A DNA stretch of 64,000 nt. It comes from JANNVK01 sp031414415 (GTDB taxonomy: Bacteria; Acidobacteriota; Blastocatellia; Pyrinomonadales; Pyrinomonadaceae). A program made the position numbers and the translations under genes. Each line of letters begins with the position of its first letter. The first letter of the stretch is position 1. The notes under the pieces are model-generated. The model saw only the letters and a program-made list of their open reading frames with translations. It did no database searches and had not been told where the DNA came from. Where the stretch lies: positions 28,961 to 92,960 of the forward strand of contig JANNVK010000148.1 in assembly GCA_031414415.1 (NCBI GenBank). The letters are read 5' to 3'. Shown here in pieces: positions 1 to 8,160 of this stretch.

Positions 1-381
1 GATGCATTCTTTCGTTGAGCCGCCAGTAGTGATTACATCTTCAACAACCAAGAATCTTTCGTTTTCGTGAATCGAAAAACCACGACGTAAAGTCATCACA
101 CCTTCCTGTCGTTCCGTCCAAATAAACGGCAAATTTAATGCTTTTGCGGTTTCGTAGCCAATTACAAGTCCGCCAATTGCGGGCGAAACTACGCAGTCGA
201 ATTCGTGTCCAGCAAATTTTTCTGCAATCAATTTTCCAAAGGTTTCGGCAGCTTTCGGATCACGTAAAGCCAATGCACACTGCAAATAGCTTGGCGAATG
301 TAAGCCGCTGGAGAGAATAAAATGTCCATCGAGAAGTGCGTTTGTTTTTTTAAATTGAGCAAGAATGTCTGTTTCGTTCAT
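1..381 (-). CDS. pyrE: Orotate phosphoribosyltransferase, N-terminal part (runs off the left edge)
   Basis: This is the first 127 codons of a type I phosphoribosyltransferase, starting at an ATG read from 381 and still open at base 1. The family joins orotate to PRPP to make OMP in de novo pyrimidine synthesis in the cytosol. The translation shows an SSGLHSPSYLQCA segment near residue 25, SPAIGGLVIGYETA in the middle, and the PRPP-binding loop VVEDVITTGGST at residues about 113-124. The two acidic residues and the TTGGS loop are the family signature. The C-terminal third lies outside the window. It is divergent from the exonuclease gene that starts 57 bp away, so the promoters of both should lie in that gap. 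Confidence 0.93.
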   Translation of the reverse strand, partial: MNETDILAQFKKTNALLDGHFILSSGLHSPSYLQCALALRDPKAAETFGKLIAEKFAGHEFDCVVSPAIGGLVIGYETAKALNLPFIWTERQEGVMTLRRGFSIHENERFLVVEDVITTGGSTKECI

Positions 382-438
382 TGTTAAATTTTGTTGCAAA
401 GGTTGCGGAAAATAGTTTTCGAGTTAGAATAAAGCTAA

Positions 439-1239
439 ATGGTTCCTTTTTCAAACCTAATATCCGATTCGCTTTTAATTAACGAAACAATCAAACTCCT
501 TCACGCTTCTGGCGGAAGTGCGTCTGCGATTGATGTCGTCGATGCAGTGATGAAAATTCGCAAACCTGACATCAAATGGGCGAAAATGTTGGTTACTGGA
601 ATGGTCAATGATGATCCGAGACTTGCCTTAAATGAAGATATAGTTGAACTTATTCCACTCAAGCATGATTTAATCAATCTCACCGAAACAGATTATGTCG
701 TTTTCGATTTTGAAACAACCGGAGCAAAATGTCCGCCGTGTCGCGTTACTGAAATTGGTGCTTATCGGATAGAAAAAGGCAAAATCGCGGGTGAATTTCA
801 AACCTTAATCAATCCGGAAACTTCAATTCCGCCATTTATTACTGAGTTGACGAGAATCACGGATTCGATGGTCGAAAATGCACCAAAATTTGGCGAGATT
901 GCCGGAGATTTTCTCGATTTTATAGGCGACGCAGTTTTGGTCGCACACAATTCGCAATTTGATATGAAGTTTTTAGACCACGAACTTGGTCGTGTTTTTC
1001 AAGGTTATCGAATTGCAAATCCGAGCCTTTGCACAGTCCAACTTTCGCGAAGACTTGTTCCAAACATCGAAAATCACAAATTAAAAACACTTGCAGAATA
1101 TTTCTGTGTTGACCTCACTAATCATCACCGTGCAGCCTGCGACGCGAATGCGACAGCGAAGATCTTCGTTGAATTGCTCACAAAACTTGAGGAAAAAGGC
1201 GTGAACGATTTGGCTGGAGCGAGAAAAGTAAAATTGTAA
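439..1239 (+). CDS. DEDDh-family 3'-5' exonuclease (DnaQ/PolC-like)
   Basis: A 266-residue protein. The exonuclease domain begins near residue 85 with YVVFDFETTG, which carries the first acidic pair D90/E92. It continues with AHNSQFD near residue 175 and ends with NHHRAACDA, which supplies the catalytic His and final Asp of the DEDDh class. The fold removes nucleotides from DNA 3' ends with two metal ions. The first ~80 residues are helical and have no motif I recognise; they may be a small winged-helix region. Stand-alone proteins like this are often annotated as PolC-type or epsilon-like proofreading exonucleases, but there is no polymerase domain, so a repair or nucleic-acid-trimming role is as likely. 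The ATG at 439 has no strong ribosome binding site. Confidence 0.85.
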   Translation: MVPFSNLISDSLLINETIKLLHASGGSASAIDVVDAVMKIRKPDIKWAKMLVTGMVNDDPRLALNEDIVELIPLKHDLINLTETDYVVFDFETTGAKCPPCRVTEIGAYRIEKGKIAGEFQTLINPETSIPPFITELTRITDSMVENAPKFGEIAGDFLDFIGDAVLVAHNSQFDMKFLDHELGRVFQGYRIANPSLCTVQLSRRLVPNIENHKLKTLAEYFCVDLTNHHRAACDANATAKIFVELLTKLEEKGVNDLAGARKVKL

Positions 1240-1298
1240 AATATTATCTATTGACATCTATTGCCATAATATCGTTCAATTATATTGGAGTAAAAATT

Positions 1299-1568
1299 AT
1301 GGCAACTGCAACGATCAATATCTCAATACCTGACAGTTTGAAATTACAAGTGGAAAAAATCATTGAAACCGAAGGTTATGGCAATACAAGTGAATTTTTT
1401 CGTGATCTTGTCCGTGATTATGTGAAGCGGTCGCAAGAGCGGAAACTTGAGGCAATGCTTGTAGAAGCTATTGAAAATGGAGACTTTACACCGCTAACAA
1501 AATCCGATTTCGATGGAGTAAAACAGCGTGGACTTGAGAGATTGAAGAAACAAGGTGTAACAACGTAA
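1299..1568 (+). CDS. ParD-like antitoxin (ribbon-helix-helix)
   Basis: An 89-residue protein. I chose the ATG at 1299 because TTGGAG lies 8 bases upstream, rather than the earlier in-frame start at 1251. The N-terminus, ATINISIPDSLKLQVEKI, is a typical ribbon-helix-helix DNA-binding strand and helix, followed by GYGNTSEFFRDLVRDYV, the ParD/CopG pattern. The C-terminal half is charged and should wrap the toxin. Family members repress their own operon and neutralise a RelE/ParE toxin. The stop codon TAA overlaps the ATG of the next reading frame (taATG at 1566-1570), the usual translational coupling of such pairs. Confidence 0.85.
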   Translation: MATATINISIPDSLKLQVEKIIETEGYGNTSEFFRDLVRDYVKRSQERKLEAMLVEAIENGDFTPLTKSDFDGVKQRGLERLKKQGVTT

Positions 1569-1880
1569 TGTTTGATTTTATAAAAAGCGTTCAGTCGATT
1601 CGTGATATTGAAGAGGCGTTCGTTTTTTATAGCGGAGGACAATCTTGAGGTTGCTATTCGTTTTCTCGAGTCAATTGAGGAGAGTATTTTAAGAATTGCT
1701 GAGCATCCATATATTGGGAGCAATAGGAAATTTGAAAATACAAAACTCAAAGAAGTTAGAATGTGGATTGTCAACGATTTTGCTGATTATGCAATCTTTT
1801 ATGAAATTGAAGATAAAACAATAAAAATATTGCGTTTTATGAATACAAAACGAGATATAAGTTCTATCTTTAATTTGTAA
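1568..1880 (+). pseudogene. ParE/RelE-family toxin gene split by a +1 frameshift
   Basis: The frame starting at 1568 reads MFDFIKSVQSIRDIEEAFVF and then hits a stop about 26 codons in. The rest of a ParE-like toxin continues in the next frame as AEDNLEVAIRFLESIEESI and ends at 1880 with MNTKRDISSIFNL. The break falls in a run of six T at 1623-1628. With five T the two halves join as ..EAFVFIAEDNLEVAIRF.., giving a protein of about 104 residues, normal for ParE. ParE toxins poison gyrase or act as RelE-like ribonucleases. The antitoxin upstream is intact. The frameshift may be a real loss-of-function mutation, slippage-dependent expression or a sequencing error in the homopolymer; sequence alone cannot separate these. 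Confidence 0.8.
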
Positions 1881-1909
1881 ATATATTTGCCAAACAAATT
1901 GACAAAAAA

Positions 1910-2401
1910 CTAGCTCCAAGTCTTCCGTTTCTTAAAACTTTTTACAACCATATCTTTCCTCATTTTTGGCAAATGGTCAATAAAAAGTTTTCCGTTGCAA
2001 TGGTCAGTTTCGTGAAGCAAGCATCTTGCCGCGAGTCCTTCGGCGGTTTGTTCGAACCATTCGCCGTTTTCGTTTTGGGCTTTAATCGTAACTTTATTGG
2101 CACGAACCACAACTGCCGGAACTTTCCCGAGTGATAAACAGCCTTCTTGTCCGCTTTGTTCGCCTTCGGTGTGAATTATTTCAGGATTTGCAGCAACGAG
2201 TTTTACGTCTTCGCAGTCCATCACAAAAAGTCGCAAATTCAACCCAATTTGCGGTGCAGCTAGCCCGACTCCATCGGCTTCATACATTGTTTCAAACATA
2301 TCAGCGACTAAAATCTGAAATTCCTCATCAAATTTAGTGATAGGTTTGCCGATTTCGGCGAGAACTTTTTCGGGATACTCTGTTATTTTTCTGACGCTCA
2401 T
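1910..2401 (-). CDS. def: Peptide deformylase
   Basis: A 163-residue enzyme that removes the N-terminal formyl group from nascent proteins. All three metal/active-site motifs are present: GVGLAAPQIG (motif 1), QEGCLSLG (motif 2, with the metal-binding Cys) and LLHETDHCNGKLF (motif 3, HExxH-type with both His and the catalytic Glu). I took the ATG at 2401 (MSVRKITEYPE), which matches the usual deformylase N-terminus, over an upstream start that would lie inside the neighbouring gene. The start overlaps the stop of the upstream membrane glycosyltransferase by four bases, so it is the last gene of the polysaccharide operon. A fmt gene, the usual partner, is not visible here. Confidence 0.95.
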   Translation of the reverse strand: MSVRKITEYPEKVLAEIGKPITKFDEEFQILVADMFETMYEADGVGLAAPQIGLNLRLFVMDCEDVKLVAANPEIIHTEGEQSGQEGCLSLGKVPAVVVRANKVTIKAQNENGEWFEQTAEGLAARCLLHETDHCNGKLFIDHLPKMRKDMVVKSFKKRKTWS

Positions 2402-3906
2402 TTTTTTCTCAACAATCTTGCTTTTTCCAGATAAAAATCTTTTGTTTCGATAACATTGTAGTTTTTTGCGACAAAATCTTCCAATGGCTGGCAAGCAACC
2501 GTCGTCTGACAATTATCTTCAGTTAAAAGCCAAATTTCGGTTGCATCGGGCGGAATTTTCGAAATCGTGAAGTCGATTTGTTTGCGAAGACTGTTTTCTG
2601 TTTCTTTTTTTCCTTCAAGCCAAAAATCGACAAATTTCTCGTCCGGCAATATTTTATTTGCACCTCGATAATGAACCCGAAACGACAAAACATCATAAAC
2701 TTGAAAGATAATAATTGGCTGATTTGGCTTCTCATTTTGTTCGACAAACTCCGCAACTCTCGCCCAATCGCCACGTTTTGCGGCATTTGGATAAAGTTTA
2801 TAAAGCGAATATGGAAAAAGACACAGACAAATCAGTCCAAATATCAGCCAAATTCGATTAAATTTTTCGGTAATTAAAGTCGATAAAACCACGAATTGTA
2901 AAAAAATAACAGAGACAAATAACGGTGAAAAATGTCGAATTGCGATATAAATTTCACCAAGTGCAAAATATGAAACTGCCATAAACGCAAGCATTACAAG
3001 GTTTATAGTCGCGAAAATAAGTGTTGCCTGATTAATCTTTCGAAATCTTGTGGCGAATGCGTAAACTGAAAAAACAGCTAAAAGAATCAGCAAAATTCGA
3101 TTGCGTAAAATTGAAATAATTGTCGGTTCTGAAGTCGGAAGAATTTCAGTCGGAATCGTAAAAGTTAGGATCGAAGCCCAAATTGTTCGGAGTAAAATTA
3201 CGATTGATTTTTCAGCGGTATAAACAGCCTCGCGACCAGTAAATTGCTGAGAAATAACCGATAAAAGCGGAATAATGCAAATGCCAACAAAAAGCATTTG
3301 GAGAAAATAATTTTTCGCATCTTTCCAACGTTTCAAAACTAGCAAAACGCAAAAATGTGCAACCAAAATGAAGCCTAGATAATAATGCGTGTAGAGCGAA
3401 ATAATCGAAATTAGAACATAAATAAACTGCGAATTTCTGTTTGATTTAGCCTGATCTTCTTGCAAATAGCCGTTAATAAAAAACTTCAAAAGCAATATTG
3501 AGAGCAAAATTATCGCTGAATATCCGCGAATTTCCAGACTTGCCATAAACAAAAATGGATGCAGAGCAAAGAAAATCGTCAAATACTTTGTCTGTTTTTC
3601 GTTCAGCCAATTTTTCGCAATGCTCGGAAAAATAGCGATAGAAGCAACACTAAAAATGATTGAAAAAATGCGAGCAAAGAAAACTGAATTATCAATATTT
3701 CGCCACAAACTTAGTAGCAAAAAGTACAACGGAGATTGTTTTTCGACAGCGAAAACTGTTTCAAATGTGAAAGATAAACCGTGATTTGTAGTTTCGAGAG
3801 TTGAGGCTTCATCAGACCAAACATTTAGAAAATAAGCTAGCGGAAGTGAAATTGCCAGATGCAATGCAATCAAAATCAGAACTAATTTTTTGTGACTTTT
3901 TACCAT
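2398..3906 (-). CDS. GT-C fold (family 39-like) membrane glycosyltransferase
   Basis: A 502-residue integral membrane protein with about 11-12 hydrophobic segments and a soluble C-terminal domain of ~120 residues. Near the N-terminus, after the first membrane helix, it has NVWSDEASTLETT; the DE pair in the first periplasmic loop is the typical catalytic/metal site of GT-C enzymes that use lipid-linked sugars (PMT/ArnT-like). I placed the start at the ATG giving MVKSHKKLVLI, one base after the methyltransferase stop. It probably transfers a sugar from a polyprenyl-phosphate donor to a lipid, protein or polymer outside the membrane; donor and acceptor cannot be read from sequence. It overlaps def by four bases. 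Confidence 0.75.
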   Translation of the reverse strand: MVKSHKKLVLILIALHLAISLPLAYFLNVWSDEASTLETTNHGLSFTFETVFAVEKQSPLYFLLLSLWRNIDNSVFFARIFSIIFSVASIAIFPSIAKNWLNEKQTKYLTIFFALHPFLFMASLEIRGYSAIILLSILLLKFFINGYLQEDQAKSNRNSQFIYVLISIISLYTHYYLGFILVAHFCVLLVLKRWKDAKNYFLQMLFVGICIIPLLSVISQQFTGREAVYTAEKSIVILLRTIWASILTFTIPTEILPTSEPTIISILRNRILLILLAVFSVYAFATRFRKINQATLIFATINLVMLAFMAVSYFALGEIYIAIRHFSPLFVSVIFLQFVVLSTLITEKFNRIWLIFGLICLCLFPYSLYKLYPNAAKRGDWARVAEFVEQNEKPNQPIIIFQVYDVLSFRVHYRGANKILPDEKFVDFWLEGKKETENSLRKQIDFTISKIPPDATEIWLLTEDNCQTTVACQPLEDFVAKNYNVIETKDFYLEKARLLRKK

Positions 3907-3907
3907 T

Positions 3908-4741
3908 TTAAGATGCGGTTTTACGATACAAAGCCCAGAACAAATCTTCACTCGGATAAGGAAAATTAAGTTTGTCGGGAATAAGTTTGAGTAAAAAACT
4001 ATCACCTAAACGATATTTTAACAACGACTTAGCATGCTTGCCTGAAATTTTTTTACTTGGTCTGCCCGAAGCAACTTTATCGAAACCAAAATCTTTCAGA
4101 AAATCGGTTAATCCGTTTAACGAAAACCATTGCAAAACACTCGGCGGCGAATATTCGTGCCAGTTTTTGCCAAATATTTTTGCAGAAATAGATTCACGAT
4201 TCCACGTTTCAATGAGTAATAAACCGTTTTCTTCTAACAAGTTTGCTGCGTTTTCAAAAGATTTTCGTGGTTCATAAAAATGAGCCGCAACTTGAATCAT
4301 CGAAACTAAATCAAACTTTTCGTCCGTTTTAAAAGTTTCGAGCGAGCCTTGGCGAATGTCTAAATTTAGTTTTTCACGTCCAAATTTTGCCATCGTAGCA
4401 TTTGGTTCAAGCCCAATTCCTTTCCAATTTTCATCCGCAAAACCTTGCAAAATAAAACCTGCGGCAGATCCAACGTCCAATAATTTGCCACTTTCCGTAA
4501 ACTTCGACAAAATTTTCGCATACATTTTCCCGCGTTCACGCAACATATTTCCTTCTGCAAAATAGTCGCTATAACCTGCACCGCCGCCACTGAAATATAA
4601 GTCGTCATAAATCATTGCAACGTGCAATTCATCCGCCGGAATTTCCGCAAAACGATGTTTGCATTTTACACAATCTAGCAGATTAAAGCCTTTAACGACA
4701 AAGGCTTGATATGAATCTGATTGACATAATGGACACTTCAT
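3908..4741 (-). CDS. Class I SAM-dependent methyltransferase with N-terminal zinc-ribbon
   Basis: A 277-residue protein. The N-terminus has CPLCQSDSYQAF..LLDCVKCKHRF, two CxxC pairs that should bind zinc. The Rossmann methyltransferase domain follows: motif I is LLDVGSAAGFILQGF, the ribose-binding acidic residue lies in GIGLEPN, and DLVSMIQVAAHFYEP is the motif IV region. Proteins of this layout are common in polysaccharide and exosortase-type clusters and are thought to methylate sugars or other small molecules. The gene overlaps the deacetylase upstream by four bases (ATGA) and sits one base from the glycosyltransferase downstream, so the three are almost certainly co-transcribed and coupled. 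Confidence 0.85.
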   Translation of the reverse strand: MKCPLCQSDSYQAFVVKGFNLLDCVKCKHRFAEIPADELHVAMIYDDLYFSGGGAGYSDYFAEGNMLRERGKMYAKILSKFTESGKLLDVGSAAGFILQGFADENWKGIGLEPNATMAKFGREKLNLDIRQGSLETFKTDEKFDLVSMIQVAAHFYEPRKSFENAANLLEENGLLLIETWNRESISAKIFGKNWHEYSPPSVLQWFSLNGLTDFLKDFGFDKVASGRPSKKISGKHAKSLLKYRLGDSFLLKLIPDKLNFPYPSEDLFWALYRKTAS

Positions 4742-5685
4742 AGGCTCTTTATTGGCAAGTTTTTATCGCGAACAAAATCGGCGTGTTTTTTCATATTCAC
4801 AATCTCAAAATTACCTGAAAGAGTTTCGATAATTTCGCTCAAAAATTCAAGTTTCTTTTCAAGTGGCAAATTCATCGCGGGGAAAAATTTAAGCTCAGCC
4901 GCATCTTCGCCTGACATAAAATCGAGCGGATGAAGGAGCAAACTTAGCTCAGTTCCGGTTAATTTGCACATCTGAACCGCTGTTTTCCAATAAGTTTTGG
5001 CGGCAAGTTTTGAAAATGTCGAAAGATAAATAACATAGCTGGCGTGAATCGGCGTTTTGAAGATCGGCAAAGTCGTTACTGGAATCTCGACCATAGATTT
5101 TTCGCCAATTTGCCATTTATAAGGCTTTAAACTCTGAAATCCATCGCTGAATTTCCCGAATAGTTTCTTACGTTTCTCTTTTTCTTCGGCGGACATATCA
5201 GGCGAAGCGAGAAAGTAATATGCTCGTGCAAGCGGACCGATATATGTTGGCAGCGTTGAGCAATCGTATTCATAACCGCGTTCCGCCAAAACTTCTAAAA
5301 CCGTTGGCGAAAGCGAATAACCCGGACCGCGAAAGCCGATGAGTTTTTGATTCGTAAAACGGGAGATTGCATTTTCAGTTTTCTCAAATTCTTCGGTAAG
5401 TTGTTCTTTTGAATAGAGATGAAGCCAAGGTTCGTGGTTGAAACTATGATTTCCGATCTCATGTCCGGCGGCAGTAATTTGCGAAAGTGCTTCGTGATTT
5501 TTATCAAGTGCAGCATCTTGTCCGACAATAAAATATGTAATTTCCAAGTTTTTCTCTCGAAAAAATTCGAGCGAACGCGGCACAACGACATCTAGATACG
5601 ACGGAAAACTTTCCCAACCAGTATCGCCGTGCGTTTTCATATACGACCATTTATTGTCGAGATCTAAACTTAAACTAGCTAACAT
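4738..5685 (-). CDS. NodB-type polysaccharide deacetylase family protein
   Basis: A 315-residue protein with the carbohydrate esterase 4 fold. The first catalytic strand is LASLSLDLDNKWS with the paired aspartates. The metal-binding motif is GHEIGNHSFNHEPW (HxxxxH), and the RGPGYSLSP segment matches motif 3. There is no signal peptide, so it should act in the cytosol or on a membrane-attached precursor. Such proteins remove N- or O-acetyl groups from sugars. In this position, between a methyltransferase and an FAD-dependent oxidoreductase, it probably tailors the repeat unit of the polymer made by the cluster. The start ATG at 5685 is preceded by AT-only repeat sequence with no clear ribosome binding site. 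Confidence 0.88.
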   Translation of the reverse strand: MLASLSLDLDNKWSYMKTHGDTGWESFPSYLDVVVPRSLEFFREKNLEITYFIVGQDAALDKNHEALSQITAAGHEIGNHSFNHEPWLHLYSKEQLTEEFEKTENAISRFTNQKLIGFRGPGYSLSPTVLEVLAERGYEYDCSTLPTYIGPLARAYYFLASPDMSAEEKEKRKKLFGKFSDGFQSLKPYKWQIGEKSMVEIPVTTLPIFKTPIHASYVIYLSTFSKLAAKTYWKTAVQMCKLTGTELSLLLHPLDFMSGEDAAELKFFPAMNLPLEKKLEFLSEIIETLSGNFEIVNMKKHADFVRDKNLPIKSL

Positions 5686-5729
5686 AAATTAAAATTAAAA
5701 ATTAAAAATGCAAAAAAAAATCAAGAACA
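5686..5729. repeat. Short AATTAAAA low-complexity repeat
   Basis: A run of AAATTAAAATTAAAAATTAAAA type units fills the gap between the deacetylase and the small four-helix gene. The same kind of sequence (TTTTTAATTTTTAATTTTTAA) sits at about 6100-6120 on the other side of that gene, so the small gene is bracketed by copies in opposite orientation. Confidence 0.7.
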
Positions 5730-6077
5730 TTATTTCTTTGACGAGACAATTATTGCAGCTATTATTTTCTTAATTTCTTCTGATTCTTTTTTTATTTCCA
5801 CGATTTTTTCAGATTTTACTATTTCGCTTGCTTCCATCAGACGTAACCAATAATTCGTTTCTCGTGCTTCTTTTAGTGCAATAGACATTTTACTGATAAA
5901 ATCTGCTCTGCTTTGCCCAGCTTGAGCTTCTTCTACATTTGCTCCAACCGAAGTTCCCGAACGCAAAATCTGTTTAGCTAAAATATTTTTCTCAAGTTCA
6001 TATTTTTTATTCAAAAATTGTGAAAGTTTTATGATTCTTAAAGCAAAATTGAAAGTTCGTTCAGTAATATCATTCAT
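5730..6077 (-). CDS. Four-helix-bundle protein (23S rRNA intervening-sequence protein family)
   Basis: A 115-residue, entirely helical protein. The pattern TERTFNFALRIIKLSQFL, then LAKQILRSGTSVGANVEEAQ, then FISKMSIALKEARETNYWLRLM, is the signature of the small family first found encoded in 23S rRNA intervening sequences and now seen in many bacterial chromosomes. Its biochemical function is unknown. I used the ATG at 6077; a TTG three codons earlier is possible. It interrupts the polysaccharide operon on the same strand and is bracketed by AT-rich low-complexity repeats, so it looks like a passenger rather than a pathway gene. A second, diverged member of the family is at 10116-10493. Confidence 0.85.
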   Translation of the reverse strand: MNDITERTFNFALRIIKLSQFLNKKYELEKNILAKQILRSGTSVGANVEEAQAGQSRADFISKMSIALKEARETNYWLRLMEASEIVKSEKIVEIKKESEEIKKIIAAIIVSSKK

Positions 6078-6102
6078 CTCAGCCAATGTCCTTTTTGCAT
6101 TT

Positions 6103-7440
6103 TTAATTTTTAATTTTTAATTCGCGGAAGGTTTTTTCCGCGAGCTGAATTGTTTCATTAACATTCAAAGTTCCATTCGTTATTTGTGCCGAATTTACAA
6201 TGTAAACGCCGTCAATTGAAGTCTTTACGCTTGGAACATTGTCTGAATAATTCAGCATCGGAATCGGAAAAACTTGCCGAACGCGAGAGATTTTGAATGA
6301 TAAAACATCTTCGCGTTTGAAATGAGCATACATTTTTTCGAGTTCGGCGACAAAGGTTTCTTCGATCTCCGCGTCTGATTTTTCAAATAACTCGTCATTG
6401 GGCGAAACGTATTTTGGCAGATAAACCAACGCATTTCCGCCGAATTCTTTTTTATCAACCAACGCCGACATTTCAATAATTCCGGTAAAAGGCGTTTCGT
6501 CCGTAATGTTTGTCACATAAAATTTTGAGAGCGATTTCTTCAACAAAACTGACGCACAAACAATGCCTTGATATTTGATGTTTGTGAGTTTAAGTCGTTC
6601 AGATTCAGTTAGTTGTGGCAGGATTTGTGCGGCAATATTTGATGGACAAGTCAGGATTACGTTGTCATACAAGTCCTTAGTCCTTTGTCCTTTGTCCTTT
6701 GTTTCCGATTCTATTGTGATTTTTCCATCTCTGTGTCTCAGTGTCTCAGTGGTGAAAATCTTAGAAACTCTCGAATTCAAACGAATTTCAACGCCTTTTT
6801 CCCGCAAAACTTCCGCAAATCTCTGCAAAACGGTCGAATAACCGCCGCGAATATAGCCGAACATTTCCTTTTTCAAACCCGAATTTCGGGCGGCATACAT
6901 TCGTTGAATCGTCGCCCAAATAAATGCAGCCGAAGTTTCTTTGTAGGCTTCACCCAATTTCGCTTTGAGCAACGGTTTCCACATTTTTTCAAAAGTCTTT
7001 TTGCCCGAAAGTTTCGTCAGCCAATCTTCAACACGGATTTTTTCTAGCGATTTCCAATCTTTCACACGCGAAGCATAAAAAATCGTTCCGCCGAGACGTA
7101 ATTTTGAAATCAATCCAAGTGGCGGGAATTTTAGAAATTCCAAAGTGTTCGACATCGAAACGAGCTTGCCGTCAGTATAAAACCCCGTTTTTGTTTCAAC
7201 CCATTCAAACTCATTTTCCAAGCCCAATTCGCCGACAATTTTTCTCGTAAATGAATCGGATAAAAGAGTAACGTGATAATGTTTGTCCCAAGTTAAATCA
7301 CCGATTTGCCAAACAGAAGCCAGTCCGCCGATTTCGTTGGCAGATTCAAAAATTGTTACTTGGTTTCCTTGCTCGGAAAGACGTAAAGCTAAAGTTAAGC
7401 CGAGTAAACCAGAACCGATGATGGCGATTTTTTTTGACAT
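6103..7440 (-). CDS. FAD-dependent amine-oxidase-like oxidoreductase
   Basis: A 445-residue protein. The N-terminal dinucleotide fold reads KIAIIGSGLLGLTLALRLSE and continues to VTIFESANEIGGLAS, the GxGxxG and GG-motif arrangement of the protoporphyrinogen oxidase/phytoene desaturase/UDP-galactopyranose mutase superfamily. C-terminally, VYIVNSAQITNGTLNVNET resembles the second FAD contact. Members in surface-polysaccharide clusters are usually annotated only as NAD(P)/FAD-dependent oxidoreductase, and the substrate is unknown. Residues about 229-257 are encoded by two short repeat motifs (6671-6703 and 6727-6754) of a type normally intergenic. They give the odd segment TTETLRHRDGK..KDKGQRTKD, which interrupts the substrate domain in frame. 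Confidence 0.82.
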   Translation of the reverse strand: MSKKIAIIGSGLLGLTLALRLSEQGNQVTIFESANEIGGLASVWQIGDLTWDKHYHVTLLSDSFTRKIVGELGLENEFEWVETKTGFYTDGKLVSMSNTLEFLKFPPLGLISKLRLGGTIFYASRVKDWKSLEKIRVEDWLTKLSGKKTFEKMWKPLLKAKLGEAYKETSAAFIWATIQRMYAARNSGLKKEMFGYIRGGYSTVLQRFAEVLREKGVEIRLNSRVSKIFTTETLRHRDGKITIESETKDKGQRTKDLYDNVILTCPSNIAAQILPQLTESERLKLTNIKYQGIVCASVLLKKSLSKFYVTNITDETPFTGIIEMSALVDKKEFGGNALVYLPKYVSPNDELFEKSDAEIEETFVAELEKMYAHFKREDVLSFKISRVRQVFPIPMLNYSDNVPSVKTSIDGVYIVNSAQITNGTLNVNETIQLAEKTFRELKIKN

Positions 7441-7698
7441 ATCGCTGGAAGAAATTTAGCCACAGATTGCCACAGATAAACTCAGATGAAAACCAAGACG
7501 GATGGGAAGAAAACGGATGAAACAAAAAATAAGAACATCAAATCAAATCTAAAAAACATCTTGTGTTCATCTGTGTAAATCTGTGGCTAAAAATTCTTAT
7601 AAAAATTCTTTCCAGTTACTTAAAAGCAATGATAAATTTATCAAATTAAATCTTAAAAATATCTCATGTTTATCTGCGTAAATCTGTGGCTAAAAAAA
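7441..7698. repeat. Palindromic TTTAGCCACAGATT-type dispersed repeats, two copies
   Basis: There is no gene here. The stretch from about 7457 to 7594 begins TTAGCCACAGATTGCCACAG and ends ATCTGTGTAAATCTGTGGCTAAA, so the two ends are inverted copies around an A-rich core. A second right-hand end (TCTGCGTAAATCTGTGGCTAAA) occurs at about 7670-7693, just after the 3' end of the GxxExxY gene. Related copies occur at 8120-8165 and 8805-8957. They could fold as long hairpins in RNA read from either strand. Confidence 0.85.
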
Positions 7699-8121
7699 CT
7701 ATAGAACAAACCTTTTAACTTCAACTCGCGGATTGCCGAAATTTATCAGCAGACAAATTTTCAATCCTGTTGCTTTTAAATAATTCAAACATTGAGCTTT
7801 GTGTGCATCGTCCAAATGTTTAACCGACTTTAATTCAACAATCACACTATCTGCAACCAACAAATCAGGCTTGTAATGTCCAACTCTAAACCCTTGATAA
7901 AATACATCAATCTCTTTTTGCTGTTCGACTTTTAAGTTTAGTTTTCTAACCTCGAAAGCCAAAGCGTTTTCATAAACTTCTTCTAAAAAGCCGCAACCGA
8001 GTTCATTTGCAACTTTATATGCTGAACCAATAATCTTTTCAGTTATCAAATTAATTTCATCTTTTGAATCATCAGTTTCAAAAAGTGCTTTCAATAAATC
8101 CGATTTATTATGTTCTTCCAT
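7699..8121 (-). CDS. GxxExxY protein
   Basis: A 140-residue protein containing GCGFLEEVYENAL, the motif that names the family, followed by LNLKVEQQKEIDVFY and then ADSVIVELKSVKHLDDAHKAQ. The latter resembles the acidic/ELK core of PD-(D/E)xK nuclease-like folds. It ends with the usual LLINFGNPRVEVKRFVL tail. The function of the family is not established; a nuclease relationship is a structural guess. It sits inside the polysaccharide gene cluster on the same strand and is bounded on both sides by the CACAGAT palindromic repeats, so it looks like an inserted passenger gene. Confidence 0.88.
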   Translation of the reverse strand: MEEHNKSDLLKALFETDDSKDEINLITEKIIGSAYKVANELGCGFLEEVYENALAFEVRKLNLKVEQQKEIDVFYQGFRVGHYKPDLLVADSVIVELKSVKHLDDAHKAQCLNYLKATGLKICLLINFGNPRVEVKRFVL

Positions 8122-8160
8122 CTCTTTTCTTAATCTGAGTTTATCTGTGTAAATCTGTGG

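Noticed and set aside
1910..2512. A 200-residue deformylase with an N-terminal extension
   Set aside because: The first 37 residues overlap the upstream gene and are unlike the family; the ATG at 2401 gives the normal start.
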